A DNA stretch of 64,000 bases, taken from contig DASYPQ010000003.1 in assembly GCA_036006425.1 (NCBI GenBank), positions 210,797 to 274,796 of the forward strand, written 5' to 3'. Under the pieces are notes generated by a model, which made no database searches, was not told the DNA's origin, and saw nothing but the letters and a program-made list of their open reading frames with translations. The position numbers and the translations under genes were made by a program. Below, piece after piece: positions 36,527-45,331 of this stretch. Position 1 is the stretch's first letter. Each line of letters opens with the position of its first letter. Source of the DNA: DASYPQ01 sp036006425. Lineage in GTDB: Bacteria; Planctomycetota; UBA1135; GCA-002686595.

Positions 36527-39067
36527 ATGGGGTGGCTGTACCGCTCCGCCCGCGGTTTCATGCGGGCTGGAGACGTTCTCGATTCGTTTTCGCGCCCGGA
36601 CGCGGGCTTCGACACGTTCCAGGAGATCGTCCGCGCGCTGACGCTCGCGTTCGCGGCTCTCGGCGGCGTCGCGTGCTCGGTCCCGACGGACGGCGGCGGC
36701 TCGACGGGAGGCGGCGCGCACGCGGATCCGGGCGACACCGTCGGCACGTTCGAGCTCGCGGCGCCCACTGTCGCGGACTTCACGCTCCACGGGACGCTGC
36801 CCGTGCCGCCGCGCGTCTTCCCGGCGCTGCCGGACCAGTCGGCGTTCCAGGTGAAGGACTCCGACGGCCTGCTCGTCCACGCGCAGACCGAGATCGTGAG
36901 CCGCTACGCGTCCGCCGACGACGGCGCGGACGTCGTCGAGATCGTCGCGCGCGTGCACGTGCCCCCCGGCGCGGCACCGGGCGACCGCATCCGGTACGAC
37001 GTCGTGTACCAGCCCTACCGCGCCGACGATTTCGCGCCCGATCCCGAGGTCGCGGCCCTGCTCGCGTCGCCCGCCGGCCTCGTGCTGCGCTCGGGCGACG
37101 TGTTCGGGAACACGTACCGCGCCGACCTGCTCGCGGACTGGCGCGCGAGTTCCGGCTCGCTGCGCGTGATCAAGGATGGATCCGAGGAGGTGCAGGTCGC
37201 GACGCACGTCTCGCTGTTCCCGGATTCACCGCACGACGGACCGACGGGCACGCTGCTGCACTTCATGGGCGTCCACACGTACGTCACCGAGTGGGCAGGC
37301 GAGCCGTTCTTCTCCCTCGACCTGCGCATCCACGACGCGCACAGCGGCCTCGCCCCCGGAGACAGCATGGACGACCCGCTCGGCGCGATCTACTTCGACG
37401 CGCTCGAGCTCGCGCTCCCCGCCGGCTGGACCGTGTTCAACGCGTTTCCGGATCCCTTCTTCGGCGAAGTCTACGCCGAGGGCAGCGCGCGGATCTGGCC
37501 GATCGTGAGCCCGATCCCCGACGGAAAGCTCCATCTGATGCCCGAGATGTCGCAGTTCCACCGGCGCCTCGTCGTCGCGCGGGAAGGCTCCGAGGCGCGC
37601 GCGATCGCGTGCTTGCGCGAGGAGGGACTGGGCTTCTGCCGCGCCGGGACGTCGCCGACGGGTGCGGAGCTGTGGTCGTGGTGGAATGCGGACACCGCGT
37701 GCTACTTCCCGCAGCGCCACCGTCTGCCCTCGCTCGACCACGTCGGGCTCGACCAGCTGCGCGCGAGCGACATGTCCGTGCTGGGCCTGCGCGCCGAACA
37801 GGTCCGCACCGGGTCGACCGGCCCATGGCCCACTGAGGGGCCCGGGCTCGGCTGGGCGCACCCTTGGGGAATCAACCAGGGCGGCATGGTCAGCGGGCTC
37901 GAGATCAATATCTACGAAGGCGTCACCACCGCCTGCGCCGCGTCGAACGCGGGCTACCGCACGGCGCAGCTCATCCACCGCATGCTCTCCGACCGGCAGC
38001 CCAACGTCCTCTTCGACGCCGACGGGCGGCCGACGCGTCTCGAGGAATGGATCATCCACGGACAGCAGGGAGACATCCTCCCGATCTGGTGGTTCGGCGG
38101 ACCGCTGCTCTGGGCCGCCGATCCGTTCGGCATCACGACGAGCCCGAGCTTCCAGCGCGACGCCGTCGCGGCGCTCGGTCGACAGCCCGACTGGGAGCCG
38201 GCGCTCCTCGGCTTCGAGTTCATCGACCAGGCGCACCTGATCCGCTACACGCGCATGGCGAAGGTCCTCGCCTGGCTCGGCAACGACGCGATCGCGAAGG
38301 ACGACCTGCGCGCGCAAGCGGAAGGCATCCGCCTGGCGTACAGCATGTATCCGCAGAACTACTACCAGCAGGGCGCGATCTCGACCGGCATGTTCGTCGC
38401 GCGGCGCAACGTCGACGAGCACCCGGGCTGGGGTTTCCCCTTCGGCCGCGCGGACGGCTGGGGCATCGACGTCGTGTGCGCTTCGTATTCGCTCGGCGAT
38501 CCGACGTGGCGCGCGACCGTGCGACCCTGGTTCGACCTCGTCGTCGACCTCGTGCGCGACGGGCAAGCGGACTGCACCGGCATCATCCAGGCGACTTCGC
38601 TCTCGAACGTCTTCGGCGCGCAGTACCGCTGTCGGCAGTCGATCGAGGAGGCGATCGTGCAGAACGCACTCGTCGAGATCCGCGAGTCCGCCTTCCGTGG
38701 AGACAATGCCGCGCGGGTCGCCGAGGTGAACGCGATCCTCCAGCTCTCGATCCAGGCGATGATTTCGCCTCTCGTGTGGGATCACACGCTCGGCGGTCCG
38801 TGGGCGATGATCGCGGTCGGCCCGATCGACCAAAACCAGCCGCCGTACTGCACGTACTGGCCGCCCGACGGCAACTACGGGATCGCCGACCACTACCAGA
38901 TCTGGTCGTCGTTCGCGTACGCCTACGAGATCACGCACAACGGCGTGTACCTCGATCGCGCGTCGGAAGCGCTCGGCGGCGGGAATCTCGCCGCCGCGCT
39001 GCAAGCCGGCGGGATCGAGAACATCCAGAACAAGAGCGCCCTCATCGCGCTCGTGCAGAGCCTCTAG
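36527..39067 (+). CDS. large secreted protein of unknown function, duplicate 1
   Basis: An 846-residue protein. A basic head is followed by a hydrophobic segment ending in GGVACS at residues 46-51, which looks like a lipobox with an unusually long lead, and then a Gly-rich linker. The next 300 residues appear beta-rich; the C-terminal half is helical with many conserved Trp and Tyr (GWGFPFGRADGWGID, NYGIADHYQIWSSFAYAYE), which suggests an alpha/alpha-toroid such as in polysaccharide lyases or hydrolases. That is inference; I do not recognise the family. The ATG at 36527 is chosen by analogy with the second copy and its AGAGGGG site. A paralogue follows 168 bp downstream. Confidence 0.75.
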   Translation: MGWLYRSARGFMRAGDVLDSFSRPDAGFDTFQEIVRALTLAFAALGGVACSVPTDGGGSTGGGAHADPGDTVGTFELAAPTVADFTLHGTLPVPPRVFPALPDQSAFQVKDSDGLLVHAQTEIVSRYASADDGADVVEIVARVHVPPGAAPGDRIRYDVVYQPYRADDFAPDPEVAALLASPAGLVLRSGDVFGNTYRADLLADWRASSGSLRVIKDGSEEVQVATHVSLFPDSPHDGPTGTLLHFMGVHTYVTEWAGEPFFSLDLRIHDAHSGLAPGDSMDDPLGAIYFDALELALPAGWTVFNAFPDPFFGEVYAEGSARIWPIVSPIPDGKLHLMPEMSQFHRRLVVAREGSEARAIACLREEGLGFCRAGTSPTGAELWSWWNADTACYFPQRHRLPSLDHVGLDQLRASDMSVLGLRAEQVRTGSTGPWPTEGPGLGWAHPWGINQGGMVSGLEINIYEGVTTACAASNAGYRTAQLIHRMLSDRQPNVLFDADGRPTRLEEWIIHGQQGDILPIWWFGGPLLWAADPFGITTSPSFQRDAVAALGRQPDWEPALLGFEFIDQAHLIRYTRMAKVLAWLGNDAIAKDDLRAQAEGIRLAYSMYPQNYYQQGAISTGMFVARRNVDEHPGWGFPFGRADGWGIDVVCASYSLGDPTWRATVRPWFDLVVDLVRDGQADCTGIIQATSLSNVFGAQYRCRQSIEEAIVQNALVEIRESAFRGDNAARVAEVNAILQLSIQAMISPLVWDHTLGGPWAMIAVGPIDQNQPPYCTYWPPDGNYGIADHYQIWSSFAYAYEITHNGVYLDRASEALGGGNLAAALQAGGIENIQNKSALIALVQSL

Positions 39068-39142
39068 CGGACAAGTCTGAAGAAAAGTCACATCTGCGCG
39101 CGCCCCTCCCGCTCCGCTTGTGTCGGATGTTTAATCCGGGAG

Positions 39143-39235
39143 TTCGGTGACAGTCCGACTCGGAAGAGCTCGGATGGGTCGAGGCAGGCGACTCCGCAAC
39201 GACGCGGGCTCGCTCATTAACAAGAGGGGTTGCCG
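39143..39235 (+). promoter_or_regulatory. structured leader of the second duplicated gene
   Basis: It has TTCGGTGACAG, then a hairpin at 39154-39174 with loop GGAA and one bulged C (39169), AGGCAGGCG, and AAGAGGGG ahead of the ATG. The stem bases differ from copy 1 but pair, and the loop is again GNRA-type. Its function is unknown. Confidence 0.45.
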
Positions 39236-41713
39236 ATGAGTTGGTTCCACGAACCCGCTCGCGCGTTTGCGCGGGCGGGAAGCGTTCTTGGCGTACATGC
39301 AGTAGCGCTCGCGCTGCTCGGCGGCACCGCGCGCGCGGACGACAGCGTTGCCGGAGGAGGCGCGCGCGCGAATCCCGGGGACACGGTCGGGGTGTTCGAG
39401 CTCGGCGCGCCGGCCGTCGCCGCGTTCACGCTGCACGGGACGCTGCCCGTGCCGCCGGCGATCTTCCGGGGATTCCCGGACCAGTCGGTGTTCCAGGTGC
39501 GCGATGCCGACGGCACGCTCGTCCACGCGCAGACCGAGATCGTCAGTCGCTATCCAGCGACCAACGACGGCGCGGACGTCGTGGAGATCATCGCGCGCGT
39601 GCACGCGCCGAGTGGCACCGTTCCCGGCGATCGCCTCCGGTACGACATCGTCTACGAGCCGTACCGTGTCGACCGGTTCTTCCCGCATCCCCTCGTCGAC
39701 GCGCTGCTCTCGGCTCCCGGGAGCGTCGTCATGCGCGCCGGAGACGTCTTCGGTCATCGCTACAGCGCCGACCTGCTCGCGGACTGGCGCGGGAACACCG
39801 GATCGCTGCGCGTGCTCAAGGACGGATCGGAGGAGCTCCAGGTCGCGACGCACGTCTCCCTCTTCCCCGAACATCCGCAGCAGGGACCCGAGGCGACTCT
39901 CCTGCACTTCATGGGCGTGCACAGCTACGTCACCGAGTGGGCGGGCGAACCGTTCTTCACCCTCGACCTCCGCGTCCACAACGCGCACAGCGGTCTCGCC
40001 CAGAACGACTCGATGGACGACGCGCTCGGGAAGCTCTACTTCGACGCGCTCGAGCTCGTGCTTCCCCCCGGCTGGACCGTGTTCAACGCGTTCCCCGATC
40101 CGTACACGGGCGACGTGTACGCCGACCACGGTCAGCACGTCTGGCCGATCGTCGCGCCGATCGACGGCCGCAAGCTGCACGTGATGCCGGCGATGTCGCA
40201 GTTCCACCGGCGTCTCGTCGTCGTCAGGTCGGGCTTCGAAGCGCGAGCGCTCTCGTGCTTGCGCGAGGAAGGACTCGGCTTCTGTCGCGCAGGCACGTCG
40301 CAGGCCGGAGTCCCGCTCTGGTCCTGGTGGAACGGCGAGACGGCGCGCTACTTCCCGCAGCGCCACCGCCTGCCTGTGCTCGACTACGTCGGGCTCGACC
40401 AGCTGCGCGCGAGCGACATGGCCGTGCTCGGCTTGCGCGCCGAACAGGTCCGCACCGGCTCGACCGGCCCATGGCCGACCGAGGGGCCAGGACTCGGCTG
40501 GGCGCACCCGTGGGGCATCGCCCCGGGCTACATGGTCAGCGGGCTCGAGATCAACATCTACGAAGGCGTCACGACCGCCTGCGCCGCGTCCAACGCGGGC
40601 TACCGCACGGCGCAGCTCCTCCACCGCATGCTGTCCGACCGGCAGCCCAACGTCCTCTTCGACGCCGACGGCCGCCCGACGCGACTCGAGGAGTGGCTGA
40701 TCCACGGACAAGGGGGCGACATCCTGCCGATCTGGTGGTACGGCGGACCGCTGCTCTGGGCCGCCGATCCCTTCGGCATCACGACCTCGCCGAGCTTCCA
40801 GCGCGACGCGGTCGCGGCACGCGGTCAACGGCCCGACTGGGAACCCGCTCTCGATGGATTCGAGTTCATCGACCAGGCGCACCTGATCCGCTACACGCGG
40901 ATGGCGAAGGTCCTCGCCTGGCTCGGCAACGACGCGATCGCGAAGGACGACCTGCGCGCCCAGGCAGAAGGCATCCGCATGGCGTACAGCATGTACCCGC
41001 AGAGCTTCTACAACCAGAGCGCGGTCTCGACCGGCATGTTCGTCGCCCGGCGCAACGTCGACCAGCACCCGGGCTGGGGCTTCCCGTTCGGTCGCGCGGA
41101 GGGCTGGGGCATCGACGTCGTGTGCGCGTCGTACTCGCTCGGAGATCCGGCGTGGCGCGGGACGGTGCGGCCCTGGTTCGACCTCGTCGTCGACCTCGTG
41201 CGCGACGGACAAGCCGACTGCACCGGCATCATCCAGGCGACTTCGCTCGGGAACATCTTCAACGCGAAGTACCGCTGCCGGCAGTCGATCGAGGAGGCGA
41301 TCACGCAGAACGCGCTCGTCGAGATCCGCGAGTCCGCGTTCCAGGGCCACAGTCCCGGGCGCGTCGCCGAGGTGAACGCGATCCTGCAGCTCTCGATCCG
41401 GGCGATGATCTCGCCGCTCGTGTGGGACGACACGCTCGGCGGTCCGTGGGCGATGATCGCGGTCGGCCCGAGCGACCAGAATCAGCCGCCGTTCTGCACG
41501 TTCTGGCCCCACGACGGGAACTACGGGATCGCCGACTTCTACCAGATCTGGTCCTCGTTCGCGTACGCCTACGAGATCACGCACGACCAGATCTTCCTGA
41601 CGCGCGCGGCGGAGGCGCTCGGCGGCGGAAACCTCGCCATCGCGCTGCAGGCCGGCGGGATCGAGAACATCCAGAACAAGGCGGCGCTGATCGCGCTCGT
41701 GCAGGAGCTGTAG
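39236..41713 (+). CDS. large secreted protein of unknown function, duplicate 2
   Basis: An 825-residue paralogue of the preceding gene, nearly identical over long stretches, for example RASDMAVLGLRAEQVRTGST and the C-terminal GIENIQNKAALIALVQEL. Here the N-terminus is a normal signal peptide ending in Thr-Ala-Arg-Ala near residue 32, without the lipobox of copy 1. So one copy is probably lipid-anchored and the other freely secreted. The start at ATG 39236 follows AAGAGGGG. It is convergent with the SGNH hydrolase gene, 18 bp away. Confidence 0.75.
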   Translation: MSWFHEPARAFARAGSVLGVHAVALALLGGTARADDSVAGGGARANPGDTVGVFELGAPAVAAFTLHGTLPVPPAIFRGFPDQSVFQVRDADGTLVHAQTEIVSRYPATNDGADVVEIIARVHAPSGTVPGDRLRYDIVYEPYRVDRFFPHPLVDALLSAPGSVVMRAGDVFGHRYSADLLADWRGNTGSLRVLKDGSEELQVATHVSLFPEHPQQGPEATLLHFMGVHSYVTEWAGEPFFTLDLRVHNAHSGLAQNDSMDDALGKLYFDALELVLPPGWTVFNAFPDPYTGDVYADHGQHVWPIVAPIDGRKLHVMPAMSQFHRRLVVVRSGFEARALSCLREEGLGFCRAGTSQAGVPLWSWWNGETARYFPQRHRLPVLDYVGLDQLRASDMAVLGLRAEQVRTGSTGPWPTEGPGLGWAHPWGIAPGYMVSGLEINIYEGVTTACAASNAGYRTAQLLHRMLSDRQPNVLFDADGRPTRLEEWLIHGQGGDILPIWWYGGPLLWAADPFGITTSPSFQRDAVAARGQRPDWEPALDGFEFIDQAHLIRYTRMAKVLAWLGNDAIAKDDLRAQAEGIRMAYSMYPQSFYNQSAVSTGMFVARRNVDQHPGWGFPFGRAEGWGIDVVCASYSLGDPAWRGTVRPWFDLVVDLVRDGQADCTGIIQATSLGNIFNAKYRCRQSIEEAITQNALVEIRESAFQGHSPGRVAEVNAILQLSIRAMISPLVWDDTLGGPWAMIAVGPSDQNQPPFCTFWPHDGNYGIADFYQIWSSFAYAYEITHDQIFLTRAAEALGGGNLAIALQAGGIENIQNKAALIALVQEL

Positions 41714-41731
41714 CTCGACCCGCTGCGAGTC

Positions 41732-42766
41732 TCAGAGCCGCGCCGGGAAGCTCTCGGCGACGGCGCGGGCGATCGCGTGCGCCATCGCCGCGTTCGCGTC
41801 GCCGTCGTAGTGCCCGTCGTACGGGAGGACGGACGAGCGTCCGAGCCTCGTCCGCAGCTCCCGCAGGGCGGGCGCGAGATCGACGAACGCGAATCCCCGC
41901 TTCTGCGCCAGCGCCCCGACGCGCTCGGAGAGGTGGTCGTCGTCGCGACCGCTCCGCACCGCGGCCGCGGTCGGGATCGCGGCGACGAGGACGTCGACCG
42001 AGGACGCGCGCGCCGCGGTCGCGAGGCGCGCGAGCTCCGCGTCGAGGCGCTCGAAACCGAGATCGATCTGCGCCGGCGTCATCCGCCGGTACGTCCACTC
42101 GACCCACGCGTGGCGCAGCTTCACGATCAACGCGCTCCTCCGCACGAGGCTCCGCACGTGCCACAGGAGAAGCTGCGCCCCCTCCATGCGCGCTCCCGTG
42201 TCGAACGCGACCGGGCCGGAGTCCGTGAGCCTGGCCGCGTTCTCCTCGATCTCCGGTCGCTCGAGGTCGTTCGGGTACCAGAGGAGCACGACGACGTCCG
42301 GGCGGATCGCGGGCCCGAGTTCCTCGAAGAGGCCGACTTCCTCCGGCGTCCCGTAGCCGCGCACGCCTCCGTTGACGACGCGCACGGCCGCGCGTCCGAG
42401 CTCGACCTCGAGGCGCGCGGGGATCGTGTCCGCGTCCGCGACGCCTTGGCCGTACGTCGTGCTGTCGCCGATGCACAGGAGGCGCCGCTCGTCCGCGCCC
42501 TTCGGCTGGAGGTCCGGACCCCGCAGGCCGAGCTGGTTCACGTGGACGGGATGCTCGTACGTGAAGTGGTCGCGGTCCGGCACCATCTCGTACCCGCGCA
42601 GGCGGTTCGCGCGCACTTCCACGGTCGGGAGTCTCTCGACGAGCGGAACTCCGAACATGCGCCGCGCCACGACCTCCGCCGCGAGGAGCGCCGCGGCGCT
42701 CGAGATCGTCGCCACGAGGAACGCGCGGCGCCGGCGTCCCCTCATCCCGCCTTCGTTCGTCGTCAT
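41732..42766 (-). CDS. SGNH/GDSL-type hydrolase
   Basis: A 344-residue protein with an N-terminal Arg-rich leader and a membrane helix (FLVATISSAAALLAAEVVA). Block I reads CIGDSTTYGQG with the nucleophilic Ser, block II has VRVVNGGVRGYG, and block V is DGHYDGDANAAMAHA with the catalytic Asp and His. Such enzymes are ester hydrolases or O-acetyl transfer enzymes; with two glycosyltransferases nearby, a role in modifying cell-surface sugars is plausible. An in-frame ATG at 42745 could be the true start. It is divergent from the GT4 gene at 42846. Confidence 0.8.
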   Translation of the reverse strand: MTTNEGGMRGRRRRAFLVATISSAAALLAAEVVARRMFGVPLVERLPTVEVRANRLRGYEMVPDRDHFTYEHPVHVNQLGLRGPDLQPKGADERRLLCIGDSTTYGQGVADADTIPARLEVELGRAAVRVVNGGVRGYGTPEEVGLFEELGPAIRPDVVVLLWYPNDLERPEIEENAARLTDSGPVAFDTGARMEGAQLLLWHVRSLVRRSALIVKLRHAWVEWTYRRMTPAQIDLGFERLDAELARLATAARASSVDVLVAAIPTAAAVRSGRDDDHLSERVGALAQKRGFAFVDLAPALRELRTRLGRSSVLPYDGHYDGDANAAMAHAIARAVAESFPARL

Positions 42767-42845
42767 GCGCTCCGGTGCTGCAGCCTAGCGGACGAGCGCG
42801 ATCGGTTCTTCCCCTCCTCCCTCCGCTTCTGTTAGGAGATCGACC

Positions 42846-44057
42846 ATGGCGTCGGCGGGACGGATCCTCTTCGTCACCGAGAAGTTCCCGCATCCGGTCG
42901 ACGACGGCGGGCAGATCCGCAGCTTCCACGTGCTCGCGCGCCTCGCGGCGGAGTTCCCGGTCACGCTGCTCTCGCTCGCGGCCCCGAGCTCCGCCGACGT
43001 CGATGCGATCCGCCGGCTCGACGTCGAGGTCGTCGAATGCGGCCCGCGGCGGGCCGGTTGGACGGTGCCCTGGTTCGCGGCGGAGGCCCTGTTCACGCGC
43101 GCGCCGTACCCGATGCGCAAGAACTTCTCGCGCGCGCTCCTCGCCGAGATCCGCGGGCGCGTCGCCGCCGGCGGGGTCCGCGCGATCCACTGGAACCACC
43201 TCGACGCCGCGCAGTACCTCGAGCACCTCCGGGAAGAGCGCGAGCGCGTGCGCACCGTGTTCGACACGCACAACCTCCTGACGCGCATGTACGAGCGCTT
43301 CGCGAGCACGGCCGCGGATCCGCTGCGACGCGCCTACACGACGCTCCAATGGTGGAGGATGTCGCGGTTCGAGCCCGCGATCCTGCGCGCGGTCGACCAG
43401 GTGGTCGTCTGCTCGGATCTCGAGCGCGAGCTCGTGCACACCTGGGGTGTGAAGGGAGCGCGCATCGTCCCGAACGGCGTCGACGTCGCGAGCTTCGCTC
43501 GGGCGCGCGGCGCCGCACGCACAGCGGGTGCCGCGCCGACGATCGTGTTCACCGGGGCCTTCTCGTACGCCCCGAACGCGGAAGGCGCGCGCTGGCTCCT
43601 CGACGCGGTCCGGCCCGAGCTCGCGAAGCTCCTGCCGCGCGCGCGGATCGTCCTCGTCGGCAAGGATCCTTCGCCTGCGCTGCGCGCGCGCGCGCGTCCG
43701 GGCGAGATCGAGGTCACCGGCCGCGTCGACGACGTGCGCCCCTACCTCGGAGAGGCCGACGTCTGCGTCGTCCCCCTGCGCGTCGGTGGCGGCACGCGGA
43801 TCAAGATCCTCGAGGCGATGGCGGCGGGCGTCCCGGTCGTCTCGACGCGCGTCGGCGCCGAGGGGATCGCGGCGCGGGACGGGGAATCGATCGTCCTCGC
43901 CGACGACGCCGCGGAGTTCGCGCGCGCGGTCGCCGAGCTCGCGGGATCGCCCGCGCGCGCCCGCGCGATCGCGACCGCGGCGGCGGCGCTCGTCGCCGAG
44001 CGCTACGACTGGTCGCGCGTCGTCGAGCCGCTCATCGACTGGTACCGCGACGCGTGA
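42846..44057 (+). CDS. GT4-family glycosyltransferase
   Basis: A 403-residue GT-B fold enzyme. The N-terminal half starts GRILFVTEKFPHPVDDGGQIR; the C-terminal half has PTIVFTGAFSYAPNAEGARW, IVLVGKDPS, VVPLRVGGGTRIKILEAMAAG, of which the last is the donor-binding segment of GT4 enzymes. It resembles sugar transferases with a PEP-CTERM/polysaccharide context. The acceptor is unknown. Its last 26 bp overlap the convergent GT4 gene. Confidence 0.9.
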   Translation: MASAGRILFVTEKFPHPVDDGGQIRSFHVLARLAAEFPVTLLSLAAPSSADVDAIRRLDVEVVECGPRRAGWTVPWFAAEALFTRAPYPMRKNFSRALLAEIRGRVAAGGVRAIHWNHLDAAQYLEHLREERERVRTVFDTHNLLTRMYERFASTAADPLRRAYTTLQWWRMSRFEPAILRAVDQVVVCSDLERELVHTWGVKGARIVPNGVDVASFARARGAARTAGAAPTIVFTGAFSYAPNAEGARWLLDAVRPELAKLLPRARIVLVGKDPSPALRARARPGEIEVTGRVDDVRPYLGEADVCVVPLRVGGGTRIKILEAMAAGVPVVSTRVGAEGIAARDGESIVLADDAAEFARAVAELAGSPARARAIATAAAALVAERYDWSRVVEPLIDWYRDA

Positions 44058-45306
44058 GCTGCTCGTAGTGGCGCGCGATCGCCTGCGCGTACTCCTGGGC
44101 GGAGCGCGCCGGCACGATCGCGTCGCGCATCCTGGCGACGGCGGCGCGGTCGACGACGAGGCTCTTCATGCGCGCGGCGAGGTCGTCCGCGTCTCCGACC
44201 TTGAACCGGAGGCCGTCGACGCCGTCGCGCACCATCTCGACGAGGCCCCCGATCGACGCGACGATCGCAGGCTTCCGGAACAAGCTCGCGGTCTGGAGGA
44301 CGAGCGGCGAGCACTCGAGCCACGTCGACGGCACGACCTGGACGTCGAAGGTCGAGTACACGTTCGCGAGGTCCTTCTGCTCGAACGCACCGGCGAAACG
44401 GATCCGCGGATCCGTCGCGCGGCGCCGCATGCTCTCGAGGTAGGCCTCGTCGCCGAGCCCGTGGATGATGAGCTCCGCGTCGACGTCGAGCTTCTGGAAC
44501 GCGTCGATCAGGACGTCGAGGCCCTTCGTCGACATGATGCGGCCGAGGAAACCGAAGCGCAGGCGCGGGGCGTTCGTCTCGCGGTAGCCCTCGGCGAGCG
44601 TGCGGTCGACGCCCTGGTGCTCGACCAGGATCTCCCCCTGGATCCCCCACTCGCGGAACGTGTCGCGCGTGAACCCGCTCGCGGTCAACCGCAGGTCGAA
44701 TCCCTCGATCGCGTGCTGCATGTCCTCGCGACGCTCCGCGATCTTCGCGCGGTGGCGCGCCGGGCCGCCACGGAGGAACGCGCGCTTCCACCGCGACTTC
44801 CGGCGGTCGAGGAAGTCGATGTGCTCGGCCATGCAGTCCGCGCAGCGGCTCTCGTCGATCTCGTGGCACGTCCCGCCGTCCGGGCGGACGCGCTGGCCGC
44901 GCGCGCACTGCATCCAGTAGTCGTGCAGCGTGAGCACGCGCGGGATCCCGCGCCGCTTCAGGAGGTCGACGAGACCGGTCGAGAGGCGCGTGAGGTGCAT
45001 CACGTGCGCGACGTCGAACCGCTCCTCGGAGAGCACGCGGTCGAGGATGCGCTCGACTTCGACTTGGCTCCACGTCCCGGCGAAGTCGTCGATCGTGTTC
45101 AGGTCGACCGACACCGCGGTGCAGCGGATCCCGTCGACCTGGTGCTCGAACACGTGGTAGTCGTCGAGACCCCGGTCGATGACGCCGTGGAAGACGCGCG
45201 CCGAATGCCCGAGCTCCACCATCGACCGCGCGAGATACCGCGTGTGGTCCTCGACCCCGCCGACGGCGAACGGCGGATAGTAGTGGGCGACGTAGAGGAT
45301 GTTCAC
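44032..45306 (-). CDS. GT4-family glycosyltransferase
   Basis: A 424-residue enzyme of the GT4 group: NILYVAHYYPPFAVGGVEDH at the start, FGFLGRIMSTKGLDVLIDAF in the middle, and the donor loop WLECSPLVLQTASLFRKP, in which Glu is the usual E-x7-E position. A Cys-rich insert (CARG, CHEI, CADCM) around residues 145-180 may bind zinc. It probably builds an exopolysaccharide or glycan. The ALDH gene ends 25 bp upstream on the same strand. Confidence 0.9.
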   Translation of the reverse strand: MNILYVAHYYPPFAVGGVEDHTRYLARSMVELGHSARVFHGVIDRGLDDYHVFEHQVDGIRCTAVSVDLNTIDDFAGTWSQVEVERILDRVLSEERFDVAHVMHLTRLSTGLVDLLKRRGIPRVLTLHDYWMQCARGQRVRPDGGTCHEIDESRCADCMAEHIDFLDRRKSRWKRAFLRGGPARHRAKIAERREDMQHAIEGFDLRLTASGFTRDTFREWGIQGEILVEHQGVDRTLAEGYRETNAPRLRFGFLGRIMSTKGLDVLIDAFQKLDVDAELIIHGLGDEAYLESMRRRATDPRIRFAGAFEQKDLANVYSTFDVQVVPSTWLECSPLVLQTASLFRKPAIVASIGGLVEMVRDGVDGLRFKVGDADDLAARMKSLVVDRAAVARMRDAIVPARSAQEYAQAIARHYEQLTRRGTSR

Positions 45307-45331
45307 GCGCGTGCGCGGCGGCGCGCCCCGA

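Noticed and set aside
36431..39235. Leaders as a cyclic-di-GMP (GEMM) or other known riboswitch
   Set aside because: GNRA loops are present, but the conserved core of known classes is not seen.
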